A stretch of 64,000 nt of DNA from Paenisporosarcina sp050269735. GTDB taxonomy: Bacteria > Bacillota > Bacilli > Bacillales_A > Planococcaceae. How positions within the stretch are numbered: position 1 is the first letter of the stretch; each line of letters opens with the position of its first letter. The position numbers and the translations under genes were made by a program. The notes below the pieces were generated by a model that did no database searches, was not told the DNA's origin, and was given only the letters and a program-made list of their open reading frames with translations. This document shows, one piece after another, positions 30,561 through 38,562 of this stretch. The stretch covers positions 1,116,001-1,180,000 of the forward strand of contig NZ_JBNNIX010000001.1 of the NCBI RefSeq assembly GCF_050269735.1, given 5' to 3'.

Positions 30561-30726
30561 AGACAAATCCAATTTGGAAGAAATAACTAATTTAGGTTCT
30601 TTGACTCATGTAGCAAAACTTACAAATATTATTACACTGGAATCCTCAATAGATATTTCAAATGACTTAATTAAAGTTGCCAATGTTGTCAGTGTTATAG
30701 AAGCTGAATACATGGTTTTAGCATAA
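30532..30726 (+). CDS. 64-aa I9-propeptide-like partner of the protease
   Basis: ATG 30532 lies 9 nt after TTTTTTGGAGG and overlaps the protease end by 29 bp; a GTG at 30526 is too close to that site. The sequence RYLIKVKDKSNLEEI...LTNIITLESSI...VANVVSVIEAEYMV has the beta-alpha-beta-beta-alpha-beta spacing and closing V.S.VIE.EY of I9 inhibitor propeptides. It may act in trans as an inhibitor or folding chaperone of the protease (inference). Confidence 0.6.
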   Translation: MTNRYLIKVKDKSNLEEITNLGSLTHVAKLTNIITLESSIDISNDLIKVANVVSVIEAEYMVLA

Positions 30727-30759
30727 TACCTTGTAATAGTATTTGTTTGAAAGTTAAAT

Positions 30760-30801
30760 AAAAAAACGCGCTATCTATGTATCAAGATAGTGCGTTTTTT
30801 T
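30760..30801. terminator. bidirectional terminator between cargo and integrase
   Basis: AAAAAACGC.CTATCT pairs with AGATAG.GCGTTTTTT, with A and T tracts on both sides. Confidence 0.9.
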
Positions 30802-30807
30802 ATATAT

Positions 30808-31815
30808 TTACATATCTTCCATCCTCGCGACAACCGAATACTGTTCCGCAGATTTCTTAATCGAAGTATTCGATACGTGAGCATAACGCTTCACCATGTC
30901 GTATTTCGAGTGTCCGAGGATATTGCGTAAGTCTTCCATATTACCACCGTTCTCTAACCAAGCGGTAGCAGCAGTATGGCGGAATATGTGCGCATGGACG
31001 GGCTTAGTGATATAAGCAAGTTCAGCGTAAGTCTTAAGCCGTTGGTTATAACGGTTGCGATCGTATGGCGTTCCTTTTTCCGTAGCGAATACGTAATGTG
31101 ATGACGTTGTGAAATCGTTCTCTTTCATTAACTCGTTAAGCAACCGAAGTGTCCGTTTAGTTATCGGAACCATACGAGCAATACGGTTCTTTGCGATACT
31201 TGCACGGATAATAACGAAGCCTCTCTCGCTGTCGATATCTGACCGTTGCAAGTGTGTCGCTTCGGTTATACGCAGCATAGCGTCTAATAGGAGTACGGTT
31301 AGAACGTAATCTCGAAATGACGTGTAATAAGTCTTGTCCATTACGCTAAGAATACGCGTAATTTCAGTATCCGATAATACTTCGATAAGTTCCTCCGGTT
31401 GTTGTACGTTAGGCACTTTTGTCAGCGGATTAGTCTTGACGAGTAAATTCGTGTGCAACGTATTGAACATTACCTTCAACGTCTTCAAACGGGTATTTAT
31501 CGTCGCGGGCTTTAATCCGACCGACTTCGTTTTACGATGTGTAATCTTACGGAATTGAACGTGTTCTTGTTGCATATACGTCAGCCATTCGCGAACAAAA
31601 TCGGTGGTAATCGTCTTAACATGGTAGTTACCTCCGCGAATTTCGATGTAGTCGCAGAATTGAGTGAAGTTCGTCTCGTACTGCTTAATAGTTCGTATAG
31701 CGATTCCTTCCGAAACCTTGATTTTAACGAATGCTTTGAAAAGCGTGCGAATGTCATCCGATTCTAAGTCGGGCAGCTTCGCGTGATTGGCGACAAAGTT
31801 CCGTCGCTTTCGCAT
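30808..31815 (-). CDS. tyrosine integrase of the element (335 aa)
   Basis: The start is ATG 31815 (MRKRRNFVANHAK) behind AAAGAGGTC; a longer in-frame start would run into the arm-site region. The N-terminal SAM-like domain (about residues 25-110) precedes the catalytic domain (about 150-325), with Arg in LDAMLRITEAT, HxxR in HIFRHTAATA, His in LGHSKYD and Tyr in KRYAHVS. Its start lies about 130 bp inside the tRNA-Val att site, reading inward, the standard place for the integrase that used that site. Confidence 0.93.
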   Translation of the reverse strand: MRKRRNFVANHAKLPDLESDDIRTLFKAFVKIKVSEGIAIRTIKQYETNFTQFCDYIEIRGGNYHVKTITTDFVREWLTYMQQEHVQFRKITHRKTKSVGLKPATINTRLKTLKVMFNTLHTNLLVKTNPLTKVPNVQQPEELIEVLSDTEITRILSVMDKTYYTSFRDYVLTVLLLDAMLRITEATHLQRSDIDSERGFVIIRASIAKNRIARMVPITKRTLRLLNELMKENDFTTSSHYVFATEKGTPYDRNRYNQRLKTYAELAYITKPVHAHIFRHTAATAWLENGGNMEDLRNILGHSKYDMVKRYAHVSNTSIKKSAEQYSVVARMEDM

Positions 31816-31885
31816 ATTATCGACCTCTTTTCCGATTGGTTCGGCGGAGGGTAATTCAGGGTAGCGCTTAATCGCACCCATACGA

Positions 31886-31934
31886 AAAACCCCGCTTACG
31901 CAAACGTTGAGTGAACGCATGCATAGCGGGGTTT
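31886..31934 (-). terminator. terminator now serving tRNA-Val
   Basis: AAACCCCGCT pairs with AGCGGGGTTT a few bases beyond the tRNA 3' end on the minus strand. The element supplies it, replacing the original terminator left at 8711-8757. Confidence 0.75.
31896..31912 (+). promoter_or_regulatory. candidate integrase arm site, right end
   Basis: TTACGCAAACGTTGAGT matches 8850-8866 at 16 of 17 positions in the same orientation. It lies 32 bp inside the right core and in the loop of the terminator hairpin. Confidence 0.5.
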
Positions 31935-31943
31935 CTACCGTTT

Positions 31944-31989
31944 ATGATCCCGACTGGGCTCGAACCAGCGACCTCCACCCTGTCAAGGT
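31944..31989 (-). repeat. attR: 46-bp core shared with attL
   Basis: Exact copy of 8761-8806. Here it completes the tRNA-Val 3' half, so the tRNA stays functional. Confidence 0.92.
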
Positions 31990-32017
31990 GGCGCTCTCCC
32001 AGCTGAGCTACAAGATC
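31945..32017 (-). tRNA. tRNA-Val (anticodon GAC)
   Basis: A 73-nt cloverleaf on the minus strand. The acceptor GATCTTG pairs with CGGGATC (two G-U), the D arm is GCTC...GAGC, the anticodon stem CCACC/GGTGG encloses TTGACAG (anticodon GAC), and the T arm is GCTGG TTCGAGC CCAGT with discriminator A. CCA is not encoded. Its 3' 46 nt come from the inserted element. Confidence 0.95.
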
Positions 32018-32094
32018 GTTTTTACTAGGACAAATTCTATTATATCGTTCACAGTGTAATAGTCAATGACCTAGCTAAGAAAAATGTGAAAATT

Positions 32095-32619
32095 TTACTT
32101 TAAAAAATATGTCCATTCCGTCTGTGCTCGTCCGTTTACCAAAGACCAGCATTCTAGCGCAACGGCTTTGCCCGTTTGTGGTTCAAAGGCAAGACTGGCT
32201 CTCTGGAAAAGGGGACCCCAAGCTGTAAGAGGCACTCTATTAATCAAAGTGGAGTGAGGAACCCATTTACCAGGAAGGTAGGGCGATATTTCATTCGTAT
32301 GTAAATGTGAAATTAACGAATACAATTCTCGATGAAACGTTACCAATTCTTTAGTCACGACTGGTGCCGCAAAAAATGTTCCATTTTGTTTAAAAAAGCC
32401 TAATGATGAAAATGAAATGTCCAGACACTTTTGTTGTTCAACCCAGCTTTTAACTTGTTCACTTAAAGTGACAGGATTAATTTGCTCAAAAGAAAATAGG
32501 CTGAGATGTGGTGGTAGCGGAGTTTCATTGCCGCGACTTGAGGCCAAATGTAAGTCTTTACTGTCATGTTCCAATTTAGTTGAAAGTTTATAGTCAAATC
32601 TCAAAACTAATACTTGCAT
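32095..32619 (-). CDS. 2H phosphoesterase / 2'-5' RNA ligase-like protein
   Basis: I choose ATG 32619 (MQVLVLRFDYK), about 8 nt after AAAGGAG; the ATG six bases earlier is too close to that site. The 174-aa product has the two H-x-(S/T)-x motifs of the 2H superfamily: PPHLSLFSF and WVPHSTLINR. Members hydrolyse or ligate 2'-5' or cyclic phosphate RNA ends. Substrate unknown. It is co-directional with and close to the nuclease gene upstream. Confidence 0.75.
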   Translation of the reverse strand: MQVLVLRFDYKLSTKLEHDSKDLHLASSRGNETPLPPHLSLFSFEQINPVTLSEQVKSWVEQQKCLDISFSSLGFFKQNGTFFAAPVVTKELVTFHRELYSLISHLHTNEISPYLPGKWVPHSTLINRVPLTAWGPLFQRASLAFEPQTGKAVALECWSLVNGRAQTEWTYFLK

Positions 32620-32636
32620 ATTCATTTCTCCTTTAC

Positions 32637-33362
32637 CTATTCCCCAGATTCTTTGAATCCTGCATCCATCGCTTGTTCCTCTGTACAAAACCATTTTTCC
32701 GCTTTTGTCTGCTCATAATATTTCCCTTGGGGCAAGTGATATATTTTCTTGTGTTCACGGTTTATATTACCTTTAATTAAGCAGTCATTGGAGTTTTCTT
32801 TTGTTAAACCCGTTATGCCCAATTCAACTTTTGATTCATCGAATCCTCTATTCGTTACATAATTTTCATGCTGCCATATCCCTAAACCATCGTTCCGAGC
32901 CTTTGCTTCAGCATTATTAAAAGCTTCTATATGTCTGTCATTTGGTGGGAATACATAGGCAACTCTAGCCAACCCTTCATTTAATAGCGTTTCTTGGACA
33001 GATTGTCCATCTGCATAGACATAAGCCAATAACCGATTATAGTCATCGTAGCGGTCTCCAGCATCAAACTCCAGGGAAATAGCAGAGTTCGTCAGCAACT
33101 GGCTGTTGCGGTCACTCGCCTCATCTCCATAAGGTTGATTTCCGAGCGTTTGGTGCCGTACCTCAGGTGTATCAATCAATAAATACCTGACAGTTTCCGT
33201 CTTTCCGTTATACTTTACTTTAATGGTGTCTCCATCAATGACATTTATCAATTCAACAGGAATCATTCCGTCTGAGCTAGTTGATGATAGATTAGTATTT
33301 GAAGTCTCATCACAGCCCGCTAAGACTACTAGAACTAGGAAGAGCCATATCCATAATTTCAT
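32637..33362 (-). CDS. lipoprotein thermonuclease (SNase-like)
   Basis: ATG 33362 follows AATCGAGG. The signal MKLWIWLFLVLVVLAGC is a lipobox. The SNase domain (about residues 33-160) shows VIDGDTIKV, RYLLIDTPE with the metal and catalytic Asp/Arg/Glu residues, and AYVYADGQSVQETLLNEGLARVAYV. The C-terminal 65 residues (KIYHLPQGKYYEQTKAEKWF and two cysteines) form the small domain often attached to such nucleases. It is expected to act on the outer membrane face and degrade DNA or RNA. Confidence 0.88.
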   Translation of the reverse strand: MKLWIWLFLVLVVLAGCDETSNTNLSSTSSDGMIPVELINVIDGDTIKVKYNGKTETVRYLLIDTPEVRHQTLGNQPYGDEASDRNSQLLTNSAISLEFDAGDRYDDYNRLLAYVYADGQSVQETLLNEGLARVAYVFPPNDRHIEAFNNAEAKARNDGLGIWQHENYVTNRGFDESKVELGITGLTKENSNDCLIKGNINREHKKIYHLPQGKYYEQTKAEKWFCTEEQAMDAGFKESGE

Positions 33363-33430
33363 TCGTATAGCCTCGATTCTTAATGTCAATATGTATGTAT
33401 TAAATATAACCGAACAGGAAGGAAACGACC

Positions 33431-34276
33431 ATGACAGAAACTATTTATTTAGATTTCCCATATGATTTCGAGCGTGTGCTCGATCGATTGTCAATGGACC
33501 CATTAATCTCGTTGAATAAAGAAGAACGTTATGTAATGGTACCGACTGATGACTGCAAAATTTATAAAGTCAATGCCATCGGTACGACAGATGAGCCTAT
33601 TTTCAAAATAATAGGCCCGGAAGACAAAAATCAAATTCAAAAAGTCAAAGAAATCTTTCATTTTGATCGTTCACTCGAGCCCGTTCATGAACACTTTGCT
33701 AAAACTAACCTGGGTTCATTGTTTGAGGAACACCGGGGAACTCCAATCATTCGGGAATTTTCTTTGTATGCAACGTTGATGAAGAGTATTATTCATCAAC
33801 AATTGAATCTATCGTTTGCCCATACTTTAACGACGCGTTTCGTTCATACATTTGGTGAACAAGTAGAAGGGGTATGGATATATCCAGAACCTGCAGTAGT
33901 AAGTAAACTTCAAGTAGAAGACTTGCGAGAATTACAATTCAGTACGAGAAAAGCTGAATATATAATCGGTGTATCCAAAGCCATTGCAAGTGGAGAACTG
34001 GATCTTGAATCGCTTGCATTGCTGGATGATGAAACAATCATTGAAACGCTGGTAAAATACCGCGGTATTGGCCCATGGACCGCGGGAAGTTTTTTGCTTT
34101 TCGGATTGGGCAGACCCAATTTATTCCCACTAGCTGATATTGGGTTGCAGAATGCGTTGAAAAAACTTTGGGGAGTCGCAGATAAACCAAAGGCGGCTGA
34201 AATTTCTTCCCATTTCCCAGAATGGTCTCCTTATTTAAGCTACGCATCACTTTATTTGTGGAGAAGCATTGAATAA
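33431..34276 (+). CDS. DNA-3-methyladenine glycosylase II (AlkA-like)
   Basis: A 281-aa HhH-GPD glycosylase. The N-terminal mixed domain (about 1-110) is followed by the helical core with SIIHQQLNLSFA, the helix-hairpin-helix KYRGIGPWTAG (about 212-222) and the catalytic Asp in PLADIGLQNA. It excises alkylated purines. GAAGGAAACGACC precedes the ATG. It is divergent from the nuclease gene and stands alone. Family certain, exact lesion range unknown. Confidence 0.87.
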   Translation: MTETIYLDFPYDFERVLDRLSMDPLISLNKEERYVMVPTDDCKIYKVNAIGTTDEPIFKIIGPEDKNQIQKVKEIFHFDRSLEPVHEHFAKTNLGSLFEEHRGTPIIREFSLYATLMKSIIHQQLNLSFAHTLTTRFVHTFGEQVEGVWIYPEPAVVSKLQVEDLRELQFSTRKAEYIIGVSKAIASGELDLESLALLDDETIIETLVKYRGIGPWTAGSFLLFGLGRPNLFPLADIGLQNALKKLWGVADKPKAAEISSHFPEWSPYLSYASLYLWRSIE

Positions 34277-34367
34277 GATTTAGTCGAAAAAGGTATGTTT
34301 CATTTAATGTTCACAATGATACAATAATTTTAGATTAAACAGATAATGATCTTGGGGAGTAGACAAC

Positions 34368-35645
34368 ATGAGAATTAGAGATTGGGATCGTAGTTTGAAA
34401 GCGAGGTTAATCGGGGAAGCGTTTATGAACATTACGTTTTGGATGTTTTTCCCGTTCCTTGCGATTTATTTTGCAGAGGAGTTTGGAAAAACTACCGCCG
34501 GTTTATTGTTGGTTCTGTCTCAAGTATTTTCAGTAGGTGCCAATTTAGTAGGGGGATACTGTGCTGACCAGTTTGGTCGACGCACGATGATGGTATTGTC
34601 TTCATTTGGTCAGGGGGGATCGTTTTTCCTGTTTGCAATTGCAAATTCACCATTTTTGGACTCTCCTAGCTTAGGATTTATCGCATTCACGATTGCCAGT
34701 ATATTCGGTTCTCTATACTGGCCAGCAAGTCAAGCGATGGTAGCGGATGTTGTACCAGAGCAACATCGCAGTGATGTGTTTGCCGTTTTTTATACTTCCA
34801 TAAATATTGCTGTTGTCATTGGTCCAATACTTGGCGGGATTTTCTTCTTTAGCTACAGATTTGGGTTGATGGTTACGGCTGGTCTAGTATGTATTTTGCT
34901 GGCATGGATTCTAATTAAGTATACAGAAGAGACAAATCCAGTTCGCACAGATTTTGGAGGGAAAGTTGCGCCAAAGGGTTTTATGCATGACATACAAACG
35001 CAAGTGAAAGATTATGGTGTCATTATAAATGACAAATTGTTTCTTCTTTTCATCATTGCAGGAATTCTAAGTGCACAAACGTTTATGCAATTGGATTTGT
35101 TGCTGCCGGTATATGTTAAAGAAGTGATTGGTCAACAATCATTAGGAAATTGGTTTGGATCGGATGTAAAGCTTACTGGTGAACTAGCTTTTAGTGTACT
35201 TATCTCGGAGAATGGATTGCTTGTCGCCTTGTTAACCGTTGCGGTTACACGGTTTGTCGCTTCATATAAAGAAAAGAATATTTTCTTTATCTCATCCATT
35301 TTGTATGCTATTGCCATGGTTGTTTTTTCGCTATTTAACTTGTTTTGGGTCTTCCTATTAGCAATGGCCATTTTTACTTTTGGTGAGTTAATGATTGTCG
35401 GTTTACAGCAAAGCTTTATTTCCAAATTGGCACCTGAAGATATGCGTGGCCAATATTTTGCGGCGGCAAGTTTGCGCTACACAATTGGCCGAATGATTGC
35501 TCCACTATCCATCCCATTAACTGTTTGGTTCGGATTCTTTTGGACATTTACGATCATAGCGATCTTGGCCGTAATAAGTGCTATTGTTTACTACTGGATG
35601 TTTTATTTGTTCGAACAAATAAAGACAGCTTCTCCATCATCTTAA
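34368..35645 (+). CDS. MFS transporter (425 aa)
   Basis: Twelve hydrophobic segments and the MFS loop motif GGYCADQFGRRTMMV between helices 2 and 3. A soluble central loop (about residues 190-225) divides the halves. The sequence begins RDWDRSLKARLIGEAF, as in Bacillales drug- or metabolite-efflux permeases of the YttB type. The substrate cannot be read from sequence. Single gene with CTTGGGGAG upstream. Confidence 0.82.
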   Translation: MRIRDWDRSLKARLIGEAFMNITFWMFFPFLAIYFAEEFGKTTAGLLLVLSQVFSVGANLVGGYCADQFGRRTMMVLSSFGQGGSFFLFAIANSPFLDSPSLGFIAFTIASIFGSLYWPASQAMVADVVPEQHRSDVFAVFYTSINIAVVIGPILGGIFFFSYRFGLMVTAGLVCILLAWILIKYTEETNPVRTDFGGKVAPKGFMHDIQTQVKDYGVIINDKLFLLFIIAGILSAQTFMQLDLLLPVYVKEVIGQQSLGNWFGSDVKLTGELAFSVLISENGLLVALLTVAVTRFVASYKEKNIFFISSILYAIAMVVFSLFNLFWVFLLAMAIFTFGELMIVGLQQSFISKLAPEDMRGQYFAAASLRYTIGRMIAPLSIPLTVWFGFFWTFTIIAILAVISAIVYYWMFYLFEQIKTASPSS

Positions 35646-35693
35646 GAGGGAAGCGGTCTTATGTAGGGTGAATTCGAATTTTTTTCTGCAAAT

Positions 35694-35837
35694 TTATTGC
35701 TCCGGAGTTTCAATTTCTTCTTTATCGTTGAAATAGATGAAGGATTCTTCCTCTAGTTCAGCCAAGCGTTCCTTATTGATCCCTAAGCTTAAGTTTCCTG
35801 AGAAGATAGGTTCCCACCAAGTTTCTGTTTTTAACAT
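35694..35837 (-). CDS. 47-aa acidic small protein
   Basis: The minus-strand ATG 35837 lies behind AAAGGAGGAAATAAC, an excellent site. The peptide starts MLKTETWWEPIFSGNLSLGI and is acidic at the C-terminus (EEIETPEQ). It is convergent with the MFS gene and divergent from the oxidoreductase gene. It looks real; no family recognised. Confidence 0.6.
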   Translation of the reverse strand: MLKTETWWEPIFSGNLSLGINKERLAELEEESFIYFNDKEEIETPEQ

Positions 35838-35971
35838 GTTATTTCCTCCTTTTATTGTCTTAAATGATTTGTTGTTCTTTACCCTAAAAAGTTACACATC
35901 TAAACAACTTTTTTGATAAATACTTCTTAAGACCTTAAAACGTTGCAAAACTAGAAGAAGGAGTGTGCGAT

Positions 35972-36910
35972 ATGAACCAAACAACATTTGCGATTATTGG
36001 TACCGGAATTGTCGGAGAACGTATTATTAATCAGCTATTAGCAAACCCTAATTGCACCATTGTCAGTGCGTACGATGAGAATACACAACGTTTACAAGAG
36101 ATGAAAGATAAATACCAGTTACCAATAGCAAATTCCATTGAAGAATTATTTGAGACTAAACCAAACTGGGTGTATATTGGAACACCTCCTAATAGCCATG
36201 CCTCAATTGCTTTACAAGCAGCTGAAAAAGGCTGCTTAATTTTATCAGAAAAGCCACTTGCTCACGACGTTGAAAGTGGGAAATTAATGGTTGAAAGTGC
36301 TAAACAAGCTAATGTTTTAACGGCGATGCATTTTCCTCTCATGTATAGTCCGGCAATTCAAACCTTAATGTATGAAGTTGCAGACCATTCTCTTGGGGAA
36401 ATACTTCGCGTGGAACTTCATACATTTTTCCCGCATTGGCCAAGAAAATGGCAACAGAATCCATGGATTGGTTCACGTGCGCAAGGTGGATTTATAAGAG
36501 AAGTATTTCCACATTATCTACAAATCATGTATCGACTTTTTGGAAATTTTTCGTTTTCAGCTCATCAGACAAATTATCCCGAAGATCAAAATTTGTCCGA
36601 GACCGGTTCATTTGCAATTGGTAAAACGGACAGCGGTATACCAATTCTGCTCAATGGCCTAAGTGGAGCGGGACAAGAAGAATGCTTGGAATTTAAAGTG
36701 TTCGGAACAGAAAAAGTAATGACCATAAAAAATTGGTCAGAATTATGGGAAAGTAAAAAGGATGAACCTGAAATGAAAATCGAGACCACTTTCACTCCAA
36801 CAACGTTGTGGGACGCTTGTCATGAAGCACGATTGGGAAAAGAAACTTCACTGGTATCATTCGAAGAAGGTTTAATTGTACAGCGTTGGATTGATGAATT
36901 ATTGATTTAA
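35972..36910 (+). CDS. Gfo/Idh/MocA-family oxidoreductase
   Basis: I take ATG 35972 behind AGAAGGAG. The 312-aa product has an N-terminal Rossmann fold with the dinucleotide motif IIGTGIVGERI (about 8-18) and the family-typical VYIGTPPNSHASIALQAAEKG and LSEKPLAHD (Lys of the EKP motif) at about 70-105. The C-terminal substrate domain follows. It is an NAD(P)-dependent sugar- or inositol-type dehydrogenase; substrate unknown. Confidence 0.87.
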   Translation: MNQTTFAIIGTGIVGERIINQLLANPNCTIVSAYDENTQRLQEMKDKYQLPIANSIEELFETKPNWVYIGTPPNSHASIALQAAEKGCLILSEKPLAHDVESGKLMVESAKQANVLTAMHFPLMYSPAIQTLMYEVADHSLGEILRVELHTFFPHWPRKWQQNPWIGSRAQGGFIREVFPHYLQIMYRLFGNFSFSAHQTNYPEDQNLSETGSFAIGKTDSGIPILLNGLSGAGQEECLEFKVFGTEKVMTIKNWSELWESKKDEPEMKIETTFTPTTLWDACHEARLGKETSLVSFEEGLIVQRWIDELLI

Positions 36911-36937
36911 TTGGCATAAAAAATGAAATCCAAATGA

Positions 36938-36963
36938 AGGCGCCATTTTAAGGTGTCTTTTTT
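36938..36963 (+). terminator. terminator after the oxidoreductase gene
   Basis: AAGGCGCC pairs with GGTGTCTT (wobbles), then TTTTT. Confidence 0.6.
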
Positions 36964-37017
36964 GCTTAGAAAGATACTACTCGTTACAATAATGTTATAG
37001 ATGACGGGAGTGATAGA

Positions 37018-38406
37018 ATGAATTTCACAGCACAAGACGTTGACCATATGATTCAGGCGCAGCATGAATTCTACTTTACAGGTGCCACTAAATCAGCTGC
37101 ATTTCGCAAACAGCAATTAAGTAAGTTAAAACAAGCAATACAACTCCACGAACAAGAAATCGTACAAGCACTTTATAAAGATTTACACAAAAGCGAATTT
37201 GAAGCATATGCGACAGAAGTTGGGTTTGTTTTAGATAGTATAGGATATATGACGAAGCATTTAGAGGAATGGATGAAACCGGAATCTGTTAAAACGGCTC
37301 TCCATTTACAACCTGCAAAAAGTTTCATTATTCGTGAACCGTATGGCTCTGCTTTAATTATCGGGCCATTTAATTATCCATTTCAATTAGTCATGGAACC
37401 ACTCATTGGTGCGATAATTGGTGGGAATTGTGCCATTGTCAAACCTTCTGAATCTGCTATTAATACGGCTGTCATTATCAAAAAAATTATAGAATCGACT
37501 TTTCCACCAGAATATATACGAGTGGTGGAAGGTGAACGTGAAGAGACTTCCATTCTAATTCATGCACCGTTCGATAAAATTTTCTTTACCGGAAGTGTTC
37601 AAGTCGGAAAAATCGTCATGAAAGCCGCTGCTGAAAGATTGACTCCTGTGACGTTGGAACTTGGCGGGAAAAGTCCGGCAATCGTCGATCATACCGCGAA
37701 TTTAGAAGTTGCTGCGAAGCGTATTGTCTGGGGTAAATTCGTCAATGCTGGACAAACTTGTGTTGCACCGGATTATTTAATGGTGCATCACAAAGTGAAA
37801 GACCAATTTATGGAGCTACTGAAAAAAACAATCAAAGAGTTTTATGGAAAAGACGTTCAAAAGAGTCCGGATTATGGACGCATTATCAATTCAAAACAAT
37901 TCGAGCGTTTAAGACAGTTGATTAGACATGAAGGTGCTCACATTGCTCTCGGTGGAAATATGGATGAAAGTGATTTATATATTGAGCCGACAATCCTCGA
38001 TGGTGTTTCGTGGAAAAGCCCTTCCATGGAGGACGAGATTTTTGGCCCACTCTTGCCTATTATGACTTACGATCGATTGGAAAGTGCAATTAGCCAAATT
38101 AGAAAATATCCTAAGCCATTGTCAGCTTACTTATTTTCCGAAAATAAAAGAGCCATTCAGTACTTTTTAGAAGAACTTCCTTTTGGTGGAGGGTGCATCA
38201 ATGATACTGTAACGCATGTAGGAAGTGCTCATTTGCCATTTGGTGGAGTCGGCTCATCGGGTTTGAATGCGTATCATGGAAAATATAGTTTTGAAGCATT
38301 TACTCATGCCAAATCGATTTTGAAAAAAAGCACGAAATTTCCTGTAAATATTGTATTTCCACCTTATAAAAACAAAGTGAAACTTGTGAAGACACTTCTT
38401 AAATAA
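37018..38406 (+). CDS. aldehyde dehydrogenase (class 3 / YwdH-like)
   Basis: A 462-aa NAD(P)-dependent aldehyde dehydrogenase, the shorter class-3 length. Key motifs: PFNYPFQLVMEPLIGAI (cofactor site, about 119-135), FTGSVQVGK, the general-base Glu in LELGGKSP (about 220), and the nucleophile Cys in NAGQTCVAPDY (about 254). The C-terminal hydrophobic tail (FPVNIVFPPYKNKVKLVKTLL) may associate with membrane. It probably oxidises fatty or aromatic aldehydes. Confidence 0.92.
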   Translation: MNFTAQDVDHMIQAQHEFYFTGATKSAAFRKQQLSKLKQAIQLHEQEIVQALYKDLHKSEFEAYATEVGFVLDSIGYMTKHLEEWMKPESVKTALHLQPAKSFIIREPYGSALIIGPFNYPFQLVMEPLIGAIIGGNCAIVKPSESAINTAVIIKKIIESTFPPEYIRVVEGEREETSILIHAPFDKIFFTGSVQVGKIVMKAAAERLTPVTLELGGKSPAIVDHTANLEVAAKRIVWGKFVNAGQTCVAPDYLMVHHKVKDQFMELLKKTIKEFYGKDVQKSPDYGRIINSKQFERLRQLIRHEGAHIALGGNMDESDLYIEPTILDGVSWKSPSMEDEIFGPLLPIMTYDRLESAISQIRKYPKPLSAYLFSENKRAIQYFLEELPFGGGCINDTVTHVGSAHLPFGGVGSSGLNAYHGKYSFEAFTHAKSILKKSTKFPVNIVFPPYKNKVKLVKTLLK

Positions 38407-38517
38407 ATTATTAATTTCCACGTCATTCATGATCCACTTCGTGTGGCTCACGAGGAATGTGAGACAAGTGCAGTTATACGATAAACAACTGTCTAGTTAT
38501 AATAAAAACATACAACT

Positions 38518-38562
38518 AAAAAAAATCAGCGCCATCCAGTTAACTGGAAGACGCTGATTTTT
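38518..38562. terminator. bidirectional terminator between ALDH and kinase genes
   Basis: AAAAATCAGCG and CCAGT pair with ACTGG and CGCTGATTTTT, a long two-part stem with A and T tracts on both sides. Confidence 0.92.

Larger units (their letters stand above)
8761..31989. mobile_element. integrative element inserted in tRNA-Val(GAC), 23.2 kb
   Basis: The boundaries are a perfect 46-bp direct repeat: 8761-8806 (displaced tRNA 3' end) and 31944-31989 (the part that restores the tRNA). An integrase lies just inside the right end. Composition and codon choice differ from the flanks. Contents include three tyrosine recombinases, FtsK-like and replication-relaxation proteins, two XRE regulators plus a divergent XRE repressor, a helicase-like ATPase, HNH endonuclease, tape measure protein, tail assembly chaperone and a protease cargo. 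No terminase, portal, capsid or lysis gene and no recognisable VirB4-type conjugation ATPase is visible. It is not a full prophage, and could be a satellite, a mobilisable element or a decayed hybrid. Confidence 0.88.

Noticed and set aside
31816..31920. N-terminal extension of the integrase beyond 31815
   Set aside because: It overlaps the arm site and the tRNA terminator. The AAAGAGGTC site supports ATG 31815.
8761..31989. Complete prophage
   Set aside because: No terminase, portal, capsid, major tail, baseplate, holin or endolysin could be recognised in the interval.
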